A DNA stretch of 64,000 nucleotides from NCBI RefSeq assembly GCF_023639785.1, contig NZ_CP098325.1, positions 2,046,001 through 2,110,000 on the forward strand, read 5' to 3'. Every line of letters begins with the position of its first letter. Within the stretch, counting starts at the first letter, position 1. The translations under genes and the position numbers were made by a program. The notes under the pieces are model-generated. The model was not told the origin of the DNA. It saw only the letters and a list, made by a program, of their open reading frames with translations, and searched no databases. This document shows, piece by piece, positions 41,560 to 51,312 of the stretch. Source of the stretch: Leclercia adecarboxylata (GTDB taxonomy: Bacteria; Pseudomonadota; Gammaproteobacteria; Enterobacterales; Enterobacteriaceae).

Positions 41560-41599
41560 TTTACAGTCCATATTAAATTGAATGGCAATTCCTGATGCA

Positions 41600-41640
41600 A
41601 ATAGAATTCATCATTTCTATTTAAATTAATGATGAATTCT
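41600..41640. repeat. Nested inverted repeats upstream of the fimbrial gene
   Basis: Perfect 13-bp arms AGAATTCATCATT (41603-41615) and AATGATGAATTCT (41628-41640) flank a 12-base spacer. A second repeat, AAATAGAA (41600-41607) with TTCTATTT (41615-41622), overlaps it. The two would form alternative cruciforms or hairpins. It could be a regulator operator, an RNA switch or an inversion remnant. Confidence 0.6.
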
Positions 41641-41819
41641 GCTTTGCTTTTTTGCTTTAAAGCACATTCAATAATATCTTTCTCTTTACTTCATCAGAAG
41701 GGGCTTTTTTCTGAATATAAACCCAGGCTACAAAATGGTTATCGTTATTTTTCATTCAGCCATTGAAAGGTTGCATTACAGACGTGTTTTGCGTGGCGAA
41801 GCGGTTTATGAATGTGTCA

Positions 41820-41856
41820 TTAATAAAGGCCCGGCAGGATTTATGATTCCGGGCCT
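41820..41856 (-). terminator. ynfM terminator
   Basis: AGGCCCGG / CCGGGCCT pairs over 8 bp around a 14-base loop, followed on the minus strand by TTATTA. Confidence 0.65.
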
Positions 41857-41878
41857 GAAAAGCGTTCTATTAACACGC

Positions 41879-43132
41879 TTATTTTAATCGTCGGTGAAGG
41901 CTTCTGCCCACCATAAGCGCTACACACAACATTAATGCAATAAACCCGCCCACGCCGTTCCAGCCGTACTGGTGCCAGAATACGCCGCCGAGCGTCCCGG
42001 CGATGCTGGAGCCGAGATAGTAGCTGAAGAGATAGAGCGACGAGGCCTGGCCTTTTGCGCGGCGCGCCCGCGGGCCGATCCAGCTGCTGGCAACGGAGTG
42101 GGCGGCAAAGAACCCCGCGGAGAAGAGCAGCATCCCGCCGAAAATCACCCACAGGTTGCCGGACAGGGTCAACACTACCCCGGCCAGCATAATCCCCGTC
42201 GAGGTCAGCATCACCGGACCGCGTCCAAAGCGGGTGGTCATCGCCCCTGCTTTCGGGGAGCTCCAGGTACCGGTCAGATAGGCCACCGACAACAGGCCGA
42301 CCAGCGCCTGGCTCAGATGCCATGGCGAGAGCATCAGCCGGTAGCCAATGTAGTTAAACAGGGTCACAAAGGAGCCCATCAGCAGAAAACCGGTGAGAAA
42401 CAGCAGGGGCAGCCCTTTATCGCGCCAGTGCAGGCGAAAGTTAATCAGCAGCGTTTTGGGCCGCAATGCGGTGGGGCGAAAGTGGCGCGATTCCGGCAGG
42501 ATTTTCCAGAACATCAGCGCGGAGGCCAGCGCAAAACAGCCGATCGCCGCCAGGGCTATCCGCCAGCTAAATAAATCGGTAAATACGCCGCTCAGCAGTC
42601 GTCCGCTCATGCCGCCAATGGAGTTGCCGCTGATGTAGAGCCCCATTGAGAAGGCGACGACGCTGGGATGGATCTCCTCGCTGAGGTAGGTCATCCCTAC
42701 CGCCGCCACGCCGCTAAGAGAAAGACCGATCAGCGCGCGCATAATCAAAATCCCGTGCCAGCTGGTCATCATCGTCGACAGCAAGGTACAGACCGACGCC
42801 AGCAGCAGCGCGGTGACCATCACCGGTTTACGCCCGATGGCGTCCGAGAGCGGGCCGGTAAACAGCAGGCCGACCGCCAGCATCCCGGTCGAGATCGACA
42901 GCGAAATACTGCTGCTGGCCGGAGAGACGCCAAACTCATGGGATAGCACCGGCAGGATGGGCTGCACGCAATAGAGCAGGGCGAAGGTGGCAAGACCGGC
43001 GGAAAAGAGCGCCAGGGTAACGCGCATAAACTGCCGGGTGCCGCGCTTGATGAACTGCGCCGGTAAGGCGTTGTTCGGTAAGAGATCGATATCATTGCCG
43101 GGGGCGATATCAGCCGTTGTTGTACGACTCAC
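41879..43132 (-). CDS. ynfM: MFS transporter YnfM
   Basis: 417 aa when started at the GTG at 43132, which follows AAGGAA and gives the E. coli length and N-terminus (MSRTTTAD). Twelve membrane helices. The MFS motif is in the 2-3 loop (GPLSDAIGRKP). It belongs to the drug/metabolite exporter group related to YdhP/AraJ; the substrate is not established. It is divergent from its probable regulator ynfL (122 bases). Confidence 0.93.
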   Translation of the reverse strand: MSRTTTADIAPGNDIDLLPNNALPAQFIKRGTRQFMRVTLALFSAGLATFALLYCVQPILPVLSHEFGVSPASSSISLSISTGMLAVGLLFTGPLSDAIGRKPVMVTALLLASVCTLLSTMMTSWHGILIMRALIGLSLSGVAAVGMTYLSEEIHPSVVAFSMGLYISGNSIGGMSGRLLSGVFTDLFSWRIALAAIGCFALASALMFWKILPESRHFRPTALRPKTLLINFRLHWRDKGLPLLFLTGFLLMGSFVTLFNYIGYRLMLSPWHLSQALVGLLSVAYLTGTWSSPKAGAMTTRFGRGPVMLTSTGIMLAGVVLTLSGNLWVIFGGMLLFSAGFFAAHSVASSWIGPRARRAKGQASSLYLFSYYLGSSIAGTLGGVFWHQYGWNGVGGFIALMLCVALMVGRSLHRRLK

Positions 43133-43254
43133 GTAAATTCCTTGCTTCAACATCCCCGTGATTTCTGGTGACGGGTATGACCACAAGGATCAGGGTAGGA
43201 AATTGTAAATATTCTGTCTAATATATTAATAATCTCAAATGATACGTTAAAAAT

Positions 43255-44154
43255 ATGAATATCGAACTGCGTCATCTGCGCTATTTTGTTGCTGTCGCCG
43301 AAGAGCTGCATTTTGGTCGCGCGGCGGCGCGGCTCAATATCTCGCAACCGCCGCTGAGCCAGCAAGTTCAGGCGCTGGAGCAGCAGGTGGGGGCCCGCCT
43401 GCTGGCGCGAACCAATCGCAGCGTCGGGCTGACGGCGGCAGGGCGTCAGTTTCTGGCCGACAGCCGCCAGATTTTGAGCATGGTAGACGAGGCGGCAGCC
43501 CGGGCAGAGCGCCTGCACCTGGGTGAAACCGGCGAGCTACGCATCGGATTTACCTCCTCCGCCCCCTTTATCAGTGCTATCTCGCACACGCTGTCCTCGT
43601 TTCGTCGCCTGTCGCCGGATGTGCATATACAGACCCGGGAGATGAATACCCGCGAGCAGATCGTCCCGCTCAGCGAAGGCTCGCTCGATCTCGGCCTGAT
43701 GCGTAATACCCAACTGCCGGATACCCTGTCCTGGCAACGGGTGCTGCGCGAACCGCTGCTGGCGATGATCCATCGGGACCACCCCCTGGCGGCAAAGCCT
43801 GAAATCTCGGTGACGGAACTGGCCCAGGAGCCCTTTGTCTTTTTCGACCCCCATGTCGGCACTGGCCTGTACGACGACATCCTGGGATTGCTGCGCCGCC
43901 ACGGAGTAAACCCGGTCATTACCCAGGAGGTGGGTGAGGCGATGACCATTATCGGGCTGGTGGCGGCAGGGCTCGGGGTATCTATCCTGCCCGCCTCGTT
44001 CAGGCGGCTTCAGCTGCAAGAAATGCGCTGGGTGGCGATTGCTGAACCGGACGCGGTTTCAGAGATGTGGCTGGTGTGGTCCCGACATCATGAACTCAGC
44101 GCAGCGGCACAGCGATTTAAGGATCTCCTGATTAGCGCCTCTCCGGGGGGCTAA
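43255..44154 (+). CDS. ynfL: LysR-family regulator YnfL
   Basis: 299 aa. The N-terminus MNIELRHLRYFVAVAEELHF is the BenM/CatM-like LysR HTH, followed by an effector domain with FDPHVGTGLYDDILGLLRRH. It is divergent from ynfM as in E. coli, so control of the exporter is likely. Its inducer is unknown. Confidence 0.93.
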   Translation: MNIELRHLRYFVAVAEELHFGRAAARLNISQPPLSQQVQALEQQVGARLLARTNRSVGLTAAGRQFLADSRQILSMVDEAAARAERLHLGETGELRIGFTSSAPFISAISHTLSSFRRLSPDVHIQTREMNTREQIVPLSEGSLDLGLMRNTQLPDTLSWQRVLREPLLAMIHRDHPLAAKPEISVTELAQEPFVFFDPHVGTGLYDDILGLLRRHGVNPVITQEVGEAMTIIGLVAAGLGVSILPASFRRLQLQEMRWVAIAEPDAVSEMWLVWSRHHELSAAAQRFKDLLISASPGG

Positions 44155-44177
44155 GCGGCAAAAAAAGCGGGTAAAAA

Positions 44178-44193
44178 TGTGCTGTAAATCACA
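44178..44193 (+). promoter_or_regulatory. CRP site upstream of mlc
   Basis: TGTGCTGTAAATCACA matches TGTGA-N6-TCACA at 9 of 10 defined bases, about 90 bases before the mlc start. CRP control of mlc is known in E. coli. Confidence 0.65.
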
Positions 44194-44248
44194 AGGCTAA
44201 GTAAAAATTTGACGATTACTGTAGAAGTGCTTCACCATAGCCCACAGT

Positions 44249-44270
44249 TTATTTCGAAGCGCGAAAATAA
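44249..44270. promoter_or_regulatory. Mlc autoregulatory operator
   Basis: TTATTT and AAATAA half-sites flank a 10-base centre (TTATTTCGAAGCGCGAAAATAA split here as arms and centre), the pattern of Mlc/NagC operators. It ends 12 bases before the mlc start, consistent with autorepression. Confidence 0.6.
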
Positions 44271-44281
44271 GGGAGTACGTG

Positions 44282-45502
44282 GTGGTTGCTGATAGTCAGC
44301 CAGGGCATATAGATCAGATTAAGCAGACCAATGCGGGCGCAGTGTATCGCCTGATTGATCAGCTTGGGCCGGTCTCGCGCATCGATCTTTCCCGTCTTGC
44401 GCAACTGGCGCCAGCCAGTATCACCAAGATTGTGCGTGAGATGCTTGAAGCGCATCTGGTGCAGGAAACAGAAATTCAGGAGCCGGGCAGCCGTGGCCGT
44501 CCGGCCGTCGGGCTGGTGGTGGAAACCGAAGCCTGGCACTACCTCTCGTTGCGCATCAGTCGCGGTGAGATCTACCTTGCGCTGCGCGATCTCAGCAGCA
44601 AGCTGGTGGTGGAAGACAAGCTGCCGCTCGAACTGAAAGCCGCCGAGCCGCTGGAAGTGCGGATCACAGCCCTTATCGATCGGTTTTTTATTCATCATCA
44701 GCAGAAGCTGGAACGTCTTACTGCCATCGCGATCACGTTGCCGGGAATCATTGATACGGAAAATGGCATCGTGCACCGCATGCCGTTTTACGATGACGTC
44801 AAAGAGATGCCGCTCGGTGAGGTGCTGAGAAATCACACCGGCGTCCCGGTCTATATTCAGCATGACATCAGCGCCTGGACGATGGCCGAGGCGCTGTTTG
44901 GCGCCTCTCGCGGCGCGCGGGACGTCATTCAGGTGGTGATCGACCACAACGTGGGGGCCGGGGTGATCACCGATGGCCGCCTGCTGCACGCAGGCAGCAG
45001 CAGCCTGGTGGAGATCGGCCACACCCAGGTCGATCCCTATGGCAAGCGCTGTTACTGCGGTAACCACGGCTGCCTGGAAACCATCGCCAGCGTCGAAAGC
45101 GTGCTGGAGCTGGCCCAGCTCAGGCTCGGTCAGTCGATGAGTTCGACGCTGCACGGCCAGCCCCTGACGGTGGAGTCGCTTTGCGCGGCCGCGCAGCAGG
45201 GCGATCTGCTGGCAAAAGATATTATTACCGGCGTCGGCATTAACGTCGGGCGCATTATTGCCATCATGGTTAACCTCTTTAACCCGCAAAAAATACTGAT
45301 TGGCTCGCCCCTGAGCCAGGCATCCGACGTTCTTTTCCCGGCGATCGCTGACTCGATCCGCCAGCAGTCATTACCGGCCTACAGCAGGCACATTGTGGTT
45401 GAAAGCACCCAGTTCACCAATCAGGGCACCATGGCAGGGGCGGCGCTGGTAAAAGATGCGATGTATAACGGTTCACTATTGATCCGTTTGTTGCAGGGTT
45501 AA
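44282..45502 (+). CDS. mlc: Glucose-responsive repressor Mlc (ROK family)
   Basis: 406 aa from the GTG at 44282, as in E. coli; another GTG just upstream (44279) is in frame. An N-terminal HTH (about 15-60, DLSRLAQLAPASITKIVREM) precedes a ROK domain. The zinc site reads GHTQVDPYGKRCYCGNHGC. It represses ptsG, manXYZ, malT and itself, and is relieved when dephosphorylated EIICB-Glc sequesters it. bioD2 follows after a hairpin. Confidence 0.97.
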   Translation: MVADSQPGHIDQIKQTNAGAVYRLIDQLGPVSRIDLSRLAQLAPASITKIVREMLEAHLVQETEIQEPGSRGRPAVGLVVETEAWHYLSLRISRGEIYLALRDLSSKLVVEDKLPLELKAAEPLEVRITALIDRFFIHHQQKLERLTAIAITLPGIIDTENGIVHRMPFYDDVKEMPLGEVLRNHTGVPVYIQHDISAWTMAEALFGASRGARDVIQVVIDHNVGAGVITDGRLLHAGSSSLVEIGHTQVDPYGKRCYCGNHGCLETIASVESVLELAQLRLGQSMSSTLHGQPLTVESLCAAAQQGDLLAKDIITGVGINVGRIIAIMVNLFNPQKILIGSPLSQASDVLFPAIADSIRQQSLPAYSRHIVVESTQFTNQGTMAGAALVKDAMYNGSLLIRLLQG

Positions 45503-45528
45503 CTGTTTTTTACAGTCTTACCAAAAAT

Positions 45529-45558
45529 TGCGCTATCTCAAACCGGGCAGATAGCGCA
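45529..45558 (+). terminator. Hairpin between mlc and bioD2
   Basis: TGCGCTATCT / AGATAGCGCA is a 10-bp perfect stem with loop CAAACCGGGC. There is no T-run, so it may be partial or regulatory. Confidence 0.4.
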
Positions 45559-45627
45559 TGCCTTAGACTCCCTCCACTGAATTATTTCCTTCATTTATAT
45601 TTTCAGAGCATAACGGTGGAGTAAGTG

Positions 45628-46323
45628 ATGCTTAAGCGTTTCTTTGTAACGGGTACTGATACTTCTGTCGGCAAGACGGTGGTGTCCCGCGCCTTGCTGC
45701 AAGCCATGATGGCCAGCGGTAAGCGTGTTGCAGGGTACAAGCCGGTAGCCAAAGGGAGTAAAGAGACGCCAGAAGGATTGCGCAATAAAGATGCGCTGGT
45801 GCTACAAAGCGTCTCCTCTTTAGACCTGCCTTATCACGCCATTAATCCCATTGCCCTCAGCGAAGATGAGAGCAGCGTGGCGCACAGCGGGCTGGTGAAT
45901 TACACCCTGTTGTCGAACGGCCTTGCCAGCCTGTGCGAAAAAGTCGATCACGTGGTGGTGGAAGGCACCGGCGGCTGGCGCAGTCTGATGAATGATTTGC
46001 GCCCGCTCTCAGAGTGGGTGGTGCAGGAGCAACTGCCGGTGCTGATGGTGGTGGGTATTCAGGAAGGCTGTATCAATCACGCCCTGCTGACGGCGCAGGC
46101 CATCGCCAATGACGGCCTGCCGCTGGTGGGGTGGGTGGCAAACCGCATCAACCCGGGCCTGGCGCATTATGCCGAAATTATTGAGGTGCTCGGCAAAAAG
46201 CTGCCCGCTCCGCTGGTGGGTGAACTACCCTACCTGCCGCGCGCCGAACAGCGCGAACTAGCGCACTATATCGATCTCTCTGCTTTCGGCAGCGTGCTCT
46301 CCGTAGATCGAGTCGTGGCGTAA
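45628..46323 (+). CDS. bioD2: Dethiobiotin synthetase homologue (BioD2)
   Basis: 231 aa, ATG at 45628 behind GGAG. The P-loop reads [10 protein letters not shown] second conserved segment, [10 protein letters not shown], stands where BioD has VEGAGG. It is the YnfK paralogue, distinct from bioD of the biotin operon. It is expected to form the ureido ring of dethiobiotin, and Mlc is reported to repress bioD2 in E. coli. Its last 66 bases overlap the 3' end of convergent clcB. Confidence 0.93.
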   Translation: MLKRFFVTGTDTSVGKTVVSRALLQAMMASGKRVAGYKPVAKGSKETPEGLRNKDALVLQSVSSLDLPYHAINPIALSEDESSVAHSGLVNYTLLSNGLASLCEKVDHVVVEGTGGWRSLMNDLRPLSEWVVQEQLPVLMVVGIQEGCINHALLTAQAIANDGLPLVGWVANRINPGLAHYAEIIEVLGKKLPAPLVGELPYLPRAEQRELAHYIDLSAFGSVLSVDRVVA

Positions 46324-47532
46324 CGTCCGCGACAGTACCGACGCCACCACGCAGGCAATCAACAGGCCGGGCAACAGGAAATACTGCCCGGTCATTTCAC
46401 AGACCATCAGCGCCGACATGATCGGCGCGTGCGTCGTGGCGGCGAGCAGCGTCGCCATCCCTGCCAGTCCCAGCAAAATCGCCGTTTCTGAACCGGGTAG
46501 CCACAGCATAAACAGCTGGGCGAACAGCATCCCGGTCGCCATGCCGACAAACAGCGTTGGCGTGAACACGCCGCCCGGCGCGCCAGAGCCGCTGCTGGCC
46601 AGCACCGCCAGCAGCTTGCAGATGAATACCCCCGCAATCACCGACAGCAGCGGTGGCGCGAGCAGGAACCCCTGCAGCACGCTGTAGCCATTGCCCCATA
46701 CTTTAGGTGTCAGCAGCGACAGCAGCCCGACGATGAGTCCCCCCAGCGCCAGCTGCCATGGCGGAGAGAGCTTAAGGCGCAGAAAAAGAGAGTGGCTGAA
46801 GGCCATGAGCCACATCAGCCCCGGGCCGCAGAGGCCCGCCAGCAATCCCATTCCCACAATCAATGAATAATCCATCGCGGTCAGCGTCTCGCTGAGGTGT
46901 ACTTCGTACAAAGTGTTCGCGCCAGGGCTAAGCAGGCGGGTGGTGAGCAGCGCCACCACGGCGGCAATGACCACCGGCCCCAGCGACGCCAGCATCAGCG
47001 TGCCAAACAGGATCTCAGCGATAAACAGGCTGCCGGCTAACGGGGCGTGATAGGCGCTGGCCATCCCGGCGGCGGCCCCGCAGGCGATCCACAGCTTCCA
47101 TTCGGTTCTGGGCGTAAAGCGTTGTGCAAAAAAAGAGGCGGCGAGGGCGGCCAGCAGGATCATCGCCCCTTCGCGGCCAATGGCGCTGCCGCTGGCGACC
47201 ACCAGTAGCGACGCCAGGGATTTCACCAGGCTGGCGGCATAGTCAAACTGCCCGTCACCCGTCTCCAGCGCTTCCATATAGTCGGTGGGGGCATGGGGAC
47301 GCTGGGCGGTCATTCGCTGCCATCCCCAGAGCAACAGCCCGGCAGCCAGCCCGCCAAGAGCAGGCGTCAGCGCGCGTCGCCAGGGCGAAAGGCCGCTGGC
47401 GGCATTCACCAGGCTGCCGCTGTCGTTACTCAGAAAAAGCCACTCCAGCAGATACAGGGCATGTCGAAACAGGGCCACGGCAAGCGCCGCCAGCACGCCG
47501 GTAACGCTGGCAATCAGTAACCGGCGAAACAT
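46258..47532 (-). CDS. clcB: ClC-type chloride channel/antiporter ClcB
   Basis: 424 aa from [20 protein letters not shown], the E. coli start; an upstream ATG at 47568 would add 12 residues. About 18 helices or half-helices of the ClC fold. Filter motifs are GSAIGREGA and [12 protein letters not shown]. It is the second ClC protein of enterics, linked to extreme acid resistance. The C-terminus ([14 protein letters not shown]) is encoded opposite bioD2, giving an overlap of 66 bases. Confidence 0.93.
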   Translation of the reverse strand: MFRRLLIASVTGVLAALAVALFRHALYLLEWLFLSNDSGSLVNAASGLSPWRRALTPALGGLAAGLLLWGWQRMTAQRPHAPTDYMEALETGDGQFDYAASLVKSLASLLVVASGSAIGREGAMILLAALAASFFAQRFTPRTEWKLWIACGAAAGMASAYHAPLAGSLFIAEILFGTLMLASLGPVVIAAVVALLTTRLLSPGANTLYEVHLSETLTAMDYSLIVGMGLLAGLCGPGLMWLMAFSHSLFLRLKLSPPWQLALGGLIVGLLSLLTPKVWGNGYSVLQGFLLAPPLLSVIAGVFICKLLAVLASSGSGAPGGVFTPTLFVGMATGMLFAQLFMLWLPGSETAILLGLAGMATLLAATTHAPIMSALMVCEMTGQYFLLPGLLIACVVASVLSRTLRHDSIYGEHAAESREIDIVR

Positions 47533-47633
47533 GGCCCGGATATCAGGGTAAGCATGAAGTCGATGCATGGGCTACGCGTAAACGGGAAAGATACAATATT
47601 CTGGCGGGAAAACGCGGGCTTAGCAATGCGAAG

Positions 47634-47652
47634 AGCCGGGCAATGCCCGGCT
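47634..47652 (-). terminator. Hairpin after osmV
   Basis: AGCCGGGC / GCCCGGCT is an 8-bp perfect stem with loop AAT, 7 bases past the osmV stop. It lacks a T-run and is a likely terminator or REP-like end of the osmU operon. Confidence 0.5.
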
Positions 47653-47659
47653 ATTAAGA

Positions 47660-48808
47660 TTAATTTTCGCTGTGAATATTCAGCGCCCGGCGCGTGCGGC
47701 CAGAGCTCAGGTATTCCGCAATATAGTCCTGAGAAATTTCGCCGTTGTAGCGGCCTTCCTCATCGACAATCGGCATCCAGCTGGTGTTGCTCTCGTACAG
47801 GCGGGAGAGCACCACGCGCAGGTTGTCTTCGGCTTTACCGGTCATGCGGAACGGATGCAGAATATCGGCGCAGCTGCCGCTGGCGTTACGCGCTTCGCGG
47901 CGCTTAACAAAGCCCAGCGGTTTGCCGTTTTCATCCACCACGGTAACGGCGCGAATGTCGTTTTCATCCATGATGCCAAACGCCTCGCTGAGCGGCGTGG
48001 CCGGGCGCACGGTAAGGGTAGGCTGCTGATCCGTGACGTCGCCTGCCGATACCAGCAGCAGACGCTTCAGGGTGCGGTCCTGGCCGACAAAGGAGCCGAC
48101 AAACTCGTTGGCCGGTTTCGCCAGCAGTTCGTCCGGGCTGGCGCACTGGACAATTTTCCCCTGGCGGAAGACGGCGATACGATCCCCCAGCTTCAGGGCT
48201 TCGTCGATGTCATGGCTCACCAGCATCACCGTCTTTTTCAGCTTACGCTGCATCTCCAGGAACTGGTTCTGGATCACCTCGCGGTTAATCGGGTCCACTG
48301 CGCCGAAAGGTTCATCCATGAGCAGAACCGGAGGATCCGCCGCCAGGGCGCGGATAACGCCGATACGCTGCTGCTGGCCGCCGGACATCTCGCGCGGATA
48401 GCGGTTTAGGAATTTATGCGGATCCATCGCCACCATATCCATCAGCTCCTCGGCGCGGGTTTTGCACCGGGCTTTATCCCAGCCCAGCATCCGCGGCACC
48501 ACGGTGATGTTCTCTTCAATGGTCATGTTCGGGAACAGACCAATCTGCTGGATCACGTAGCCGATGTTGCGGCGCAGGGTCACGGTGTCCATGTCGGTGG
48601 TGTCCTGGCCGTTAATCTGGATGGTGCCGCTGCTCGGGGTAATCAGCCGGTTAATCATCTTCAGGGTGGTAGTTTTGCCGCAGCCCGACGGACCAAGCAG
48701 GACGCACATCTCCCCTTCAGGTACGTTCAGGTTAACATTGTCCACGGCTTTAAACGTCTGGCCCTGCTTCTGTGAAAATTGTTTGGTGAGGTTTTCCAGT
48801 TTTATCAT
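47660..48808 (-). CDS. osmV: Osmoprotectant ABC importer, ATPase OsmV
   Basis: 382 aa, the size of Salmonella OsmV. Walker A GPSGCGKTT, signature MSGGQQQRIG, Walker B VLLMDEP. Two C-terminal CBS domains (about 265-375) carry the ionic-strength sensing typical of OpuA/ProV-class ATPases. The start at 48808 shares one base with the osmW stop (TAATG). It is part of osmU, which imports glycine betaine and choline-O-sulfate under osmotic stress. Confidence 0.92.
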   Translation of the reverse strand: MIKLENLTKQFSQKQGQTFKAVDNVNLNVPEGEMCVLLGPSGCGKTTTLKMINRLITPSSGTIQINGQDTTDMDTVTLRRNIGYVIQQIGLFPNMTIEENITVVPRMLGWDKARCKTRAEELMDMVAMDPHKFLNRYPREMSGGQQQRIGVIRALAADPPVLLMDEPFGAVDPINREVIQNQFLEMQRKLKKTVMLVSHDIDEALKLGDRIAVFRQGKIVQCASPDELLAKPANEFVGSFVGQDRTLKRLLLVSAGDVTDQQPTLTVRPATPLSEAFGIMDENDIRAVTVVDENGKPLGFVKRREARNASGSCADILHPFRMTGKAEDNLRVVLSRLYESNTSWMPIVDEEGRYNGEISQDYIAEYLSSGRTRRALNIHSEN

Positions 48809-49455
48809 TATCGAATCCCCTTTGGAGTCAGTACGATCTGCAGACGGTGCAGTAACCAGTCGAGCACAATCGCTAAAAGACAAATCATCAGCGCGCCCGC
48901 AATCAGCATACGAATATCGCTTCCGCCAATGCCGTTAAGCAGCAGCAGGCCCAGTCCGCCCGCGCCGATGACGGCGGCAATGGCCATCACGCCGATATTC
49001 ATGACGACGGCGGTGCGGATGCCGCCGAAAATCACCGGCAGCGCCATCGGAATCTCTACCCAGCGCAGGCGCTGCCAGAAGGTCATGCCGATACCGCGAC
49101 CCGCTTCGCGCAGGCCGGGCGGCAGGCTGTCCAGCGCGGTATGGGTGTTACGCACAATCGGCAGCAGCGAGTAAAGAAACACCGCCGTAATTGCGGGCAG
49201 GGCGCCAATGCCCTGACCGATCAGCGAAAAGAGCGGGATCATCAGGCCGAACAGGGCAATGGACGGAATGGTCAGCACCAGGGTGGCAATCCCCAGCACT
49301 GGCGTGGCCAGCCATTTGTGGCGCACAATCAGAATGCCCAGCGGCACGCCGATAATAATGGCCAGGCCCACGGCCAGCGCGACCAGCCACAGATGTTGCA
49401 GCGTCAGGCTTAACAGATAGCCCCAGTTATCCATGATGTAGTGAACGGTTTCCAT
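48808..49455 (-). CDS. osmW: Osmoprotectant ABC importer, permease OsmW
   Basis: 215 aa with about five to six membrane helices. The binding-protein-dependent permease loop is in ALDSLPPGLREAGRGIGMTFWQRLRWVEIPMALP (EAA-like motif). It is one of two permeases of the OsmU heterodimer (with OsmY) and lies between osmX and osmV in the operon. Confidence 0.92.
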   Translation of the reverse strand: METVHYIMDNWGYLLSLTLQHLWLVALAVGLAIIIGVPLGILIVRHKWLATPVLGIATLVLTIPSIALFGLMIPLFSLIGQGIGALPAITAVFLYSLLPIVRNTHTALDSLPPGLREAGRGIGMTFWQRLRWVEIPMALPVIFGGIRTAVVMNIGVMAIAAVIGAGGLGLLLLNGIGGSDIRMLIAGALMICLLAIVLDWLLHRLQIVLTPKGIR

Positions 49456-49464
49456 AGCGCCTCC

Positions 49465-50364
49465 TTACAGCAGCTGCTTGCTACGCAGGAAATCACGGGC
49501 GACCTGCTGCGGTGACTGATGATCGATATCCACCTTCTTGTTCAGCTCGGTGATAACGTCGTTATTAAGCTGGGCGGAGAGGGTGTTCAGCGCCTCTTCC
49601 AGGCCCGGGTTCGCCTCCAGCGTGTCCTTACGCACCACCGGCGTCACCGCGTAGCTCGGGAAGAAGCCTTTGTCATCTTCCAGCACCTTCAGGTCAAAGC
49701 CTTTTACGCGCCCGTCGGTGGTGTAAACAAGGCCCGCATCGACAAAGCCGTCTCGCACCGCGTTATAGACCAGACCCGGGTCCATCTGACGGATTTGCGG
49801 GCGATCCAGCTCCATTTGATAGGCGGCCTGCAGCGGCTTCATGCCGTCGCTGCGCCCGGCAAACTCCAGGTCTAAGCCCAGCATCCAGTTGTTATCCGGA
49901 TCGGTTTTACGCACCTGCTCAATCTTCGCCACCATCTCGGACATGGTGTTGATGTGCTCTGCTTCGGCGCGCTTACGCTGCATGGCAAAGGCGTAGGTAT
50001 TGTTCATGTTGGCGGGTTTGAGCCATACCAGACCGTGCTTCGCATCCAGGCGTTTTACCGTCTCGTAAGACTCCTCCGGCGACATGCGCTTATTGATGTG
50101 GTTAAAGATGATCAGCGATGTGCCGGTGTACTCCCACGTCATATCGATTTGCTTGTTGATCATCGCGTTACGGGAGATCACGGTGGCGATGTTTGTTTTG
50201 GGCTGAACCTGAAAGCCTTTCTTCTGCAGGTACTGCACGGTCAGGGCCGACAGGATATGCTGCTCGGTAAAACTTTTGGTCGCCAGTGTGACGGGCGCAG
50301 CAAGCGCCTGGCTGGTAAAGAGCGCGGCGGTACAGAGCGCCGCCAGGCCGGAAAACAGTCTCAT
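49465..50364 (-). CDS. osmX: Osmoprotectant ABC importer, binding protein OsmX
   Basis: 299 aa. The signal peptide ends near residue 22 (TSQALA). The type II binding fold of the OpuAC/QAT family starts [17 protein letters not shown] and includes [17 protein letters not shown]. Aromatic residues that cage quaternary ammonium groups are expected, but I cannot assign them. It captures glycine betaine in the periplasm for OsmW/OsmY. Confidence 0.92.
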   Translation of the reverse strand: MRLFSGLAALCTAALFTSQALAAPVTLATKSFTEQHILSALTVQYLQKKGFQVQPKTNIATVISRNAMINKQIDMTWEYTGTSLIIFNHINKRMSPEESYETVKRLDAKHGLVWLKPANMNNTYAFAMQRKRAEAEHINTMSEMVAKIEQVRKTDPDNNWMLGLDLEFAGRSDGMKPLQAAYQMELDRPQIRQMDPGLVYNAVRDGFVDAGLVYTTDGRVKGFDLKVLEDDKGFFPSYAVTPVVRKDTLEANPGLEEALNTLSAQLNNDVITELNKKVDIDHQSPQQVARDFLRSKQLL

Positions 50365-50382
50365 AGAAGCTCCTTGTTATAA

Positions 50383-51093
50383 TTATCGCGCGAGATGCGG
50401 GCTCATCAGACGGCCCAGCGCCGCCAGCAACGTATCCAGGATCAGGGCAAACAGGGCGGTGGCCGCCGCGCCCAGAATCAGCGTCGGGAAGTCGTTCAGA
50501 TAAATGCCGGGGAAAATCAGTTCGCCGTAGCTGCTGGCGCCAATCAGGAAGGCCAGCGGAGCGGTACCGACGTTGATGGCGGTCGCGATGCGAATGCCGG
50601 AGAGCATCACCGGCCAGGCGTTAGGCAGTTCCACCTGGCGAAGACGCTGCCATTTTGTCATCCCGATGCCGTTTGCCGCTTCCAGCAGTGAAGACGGAAC
50701 CGAGCACAGCCCGGCGTAAGTGTTACGCACAATGGGCAGCAGCGAGGCGAGGAAGAGGGCAATAATGGCTGGCGTATCGCCGATACCAATCACCACCATC
50801 GCCAGGGCCAGCACCGCCAGCGGTGGCAGGGTGTTGCCCACGTTAAAGATTTGCATGACGTATTCTGCGATGCCGCGTGCAGCGGGGCGGCTCAGCATAA
50901 TACCGCTGGGAATACCGACCAGCAGCGCGAAGAACATCGACGAGAAGACTAAAATCAGGTGCTGTTGCCCGAGATAGACCAGATCGACCTGACGCGCTTT
51001 TATCGTTTCAGGCCCGATCCCCCAGACGAGGAGGGCGATAACCACGATAATGGCGCCGACAAATAGCAGCGAGCGTTTGAGTAATGGATGCAT
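50383..51093 (-). CDS. osmY: Osmoprotectant ABC importer, permease (Salmonella OsmY)
   Basis: 236 aa from MHPLLKRSLLFVGAIIVVIA, with an upstream in-frame ATG at 51117 as alternative. About six membrane helices. The EAA-like loop is SVPSSLLEAANGIGMTKWQRLRQVELP, very similar to that of OsmW. It is first in the osmYXWV operon. It should not be confused with the periplasmic OsmY of E. coli, which is unrelated. The osmU operon sits next to clcB as I recall for Salmonella. Confidence 0.9.
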   Translation of the reverse strand: MHPLLKRSLLFVGAIIVVIALLVWGIGPETIKARQVDLVYLGQQHLILVFSSMFFALLVGIPSGIMLSRPAARGIAEYVMQIFNVGNTLPPLAVLALAMVVIGIGDTPAIIALFLASLLPIVRNTYAGLCSVPSSLLEAANGIGMTKWQRLRQVELPNAWPVMLSGIRIATAINVGTAPLAFLIGASSYGELIFPGIYLNDFPTLILGAAATALFALILDTLLAALGRLMSPHLAR

Positions 51094-51312
51094 TGCGGTG
51101 TGTCTCCCTGTGCGCATGCGTTATAGCAACCACCGGTTGCCTGTTGTTATGCCATGTTTAGGCAGGGGTATTTGAGCTATAGCAAGGGATCGGGAAGGGT
51201 TCCAGCGAGGCGGCTAAATTCGTAACCCTATGAAAGTTGCGGAAACCCGGGCTTAAGCCTTACGGGGTAAGGCCTGGTCAGGGGGTAGACAGAATAGTCT
51301 TAAAGGCGGTTG

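Larger units (their letters stand above)
41560..41878. other. AT-rich region upstream of the fimbrial gene
   Basis: About 320 bases of AT-rich sequence containing the nested inverted repeats and, near 41827-41856, the ynfM terminator. I see no ORF of note. The composition suggests H-NS binding or acquired DNA. Confidence 0.5.

Noticed and set aside
41600..41640. Invertible promoter element of the fimS kind
   Set aside because: There is no recombinase gene nearby, and the spacer is only 12 bases, too short for a promoter inversion. It is listed as inverted repeats of unknown role.
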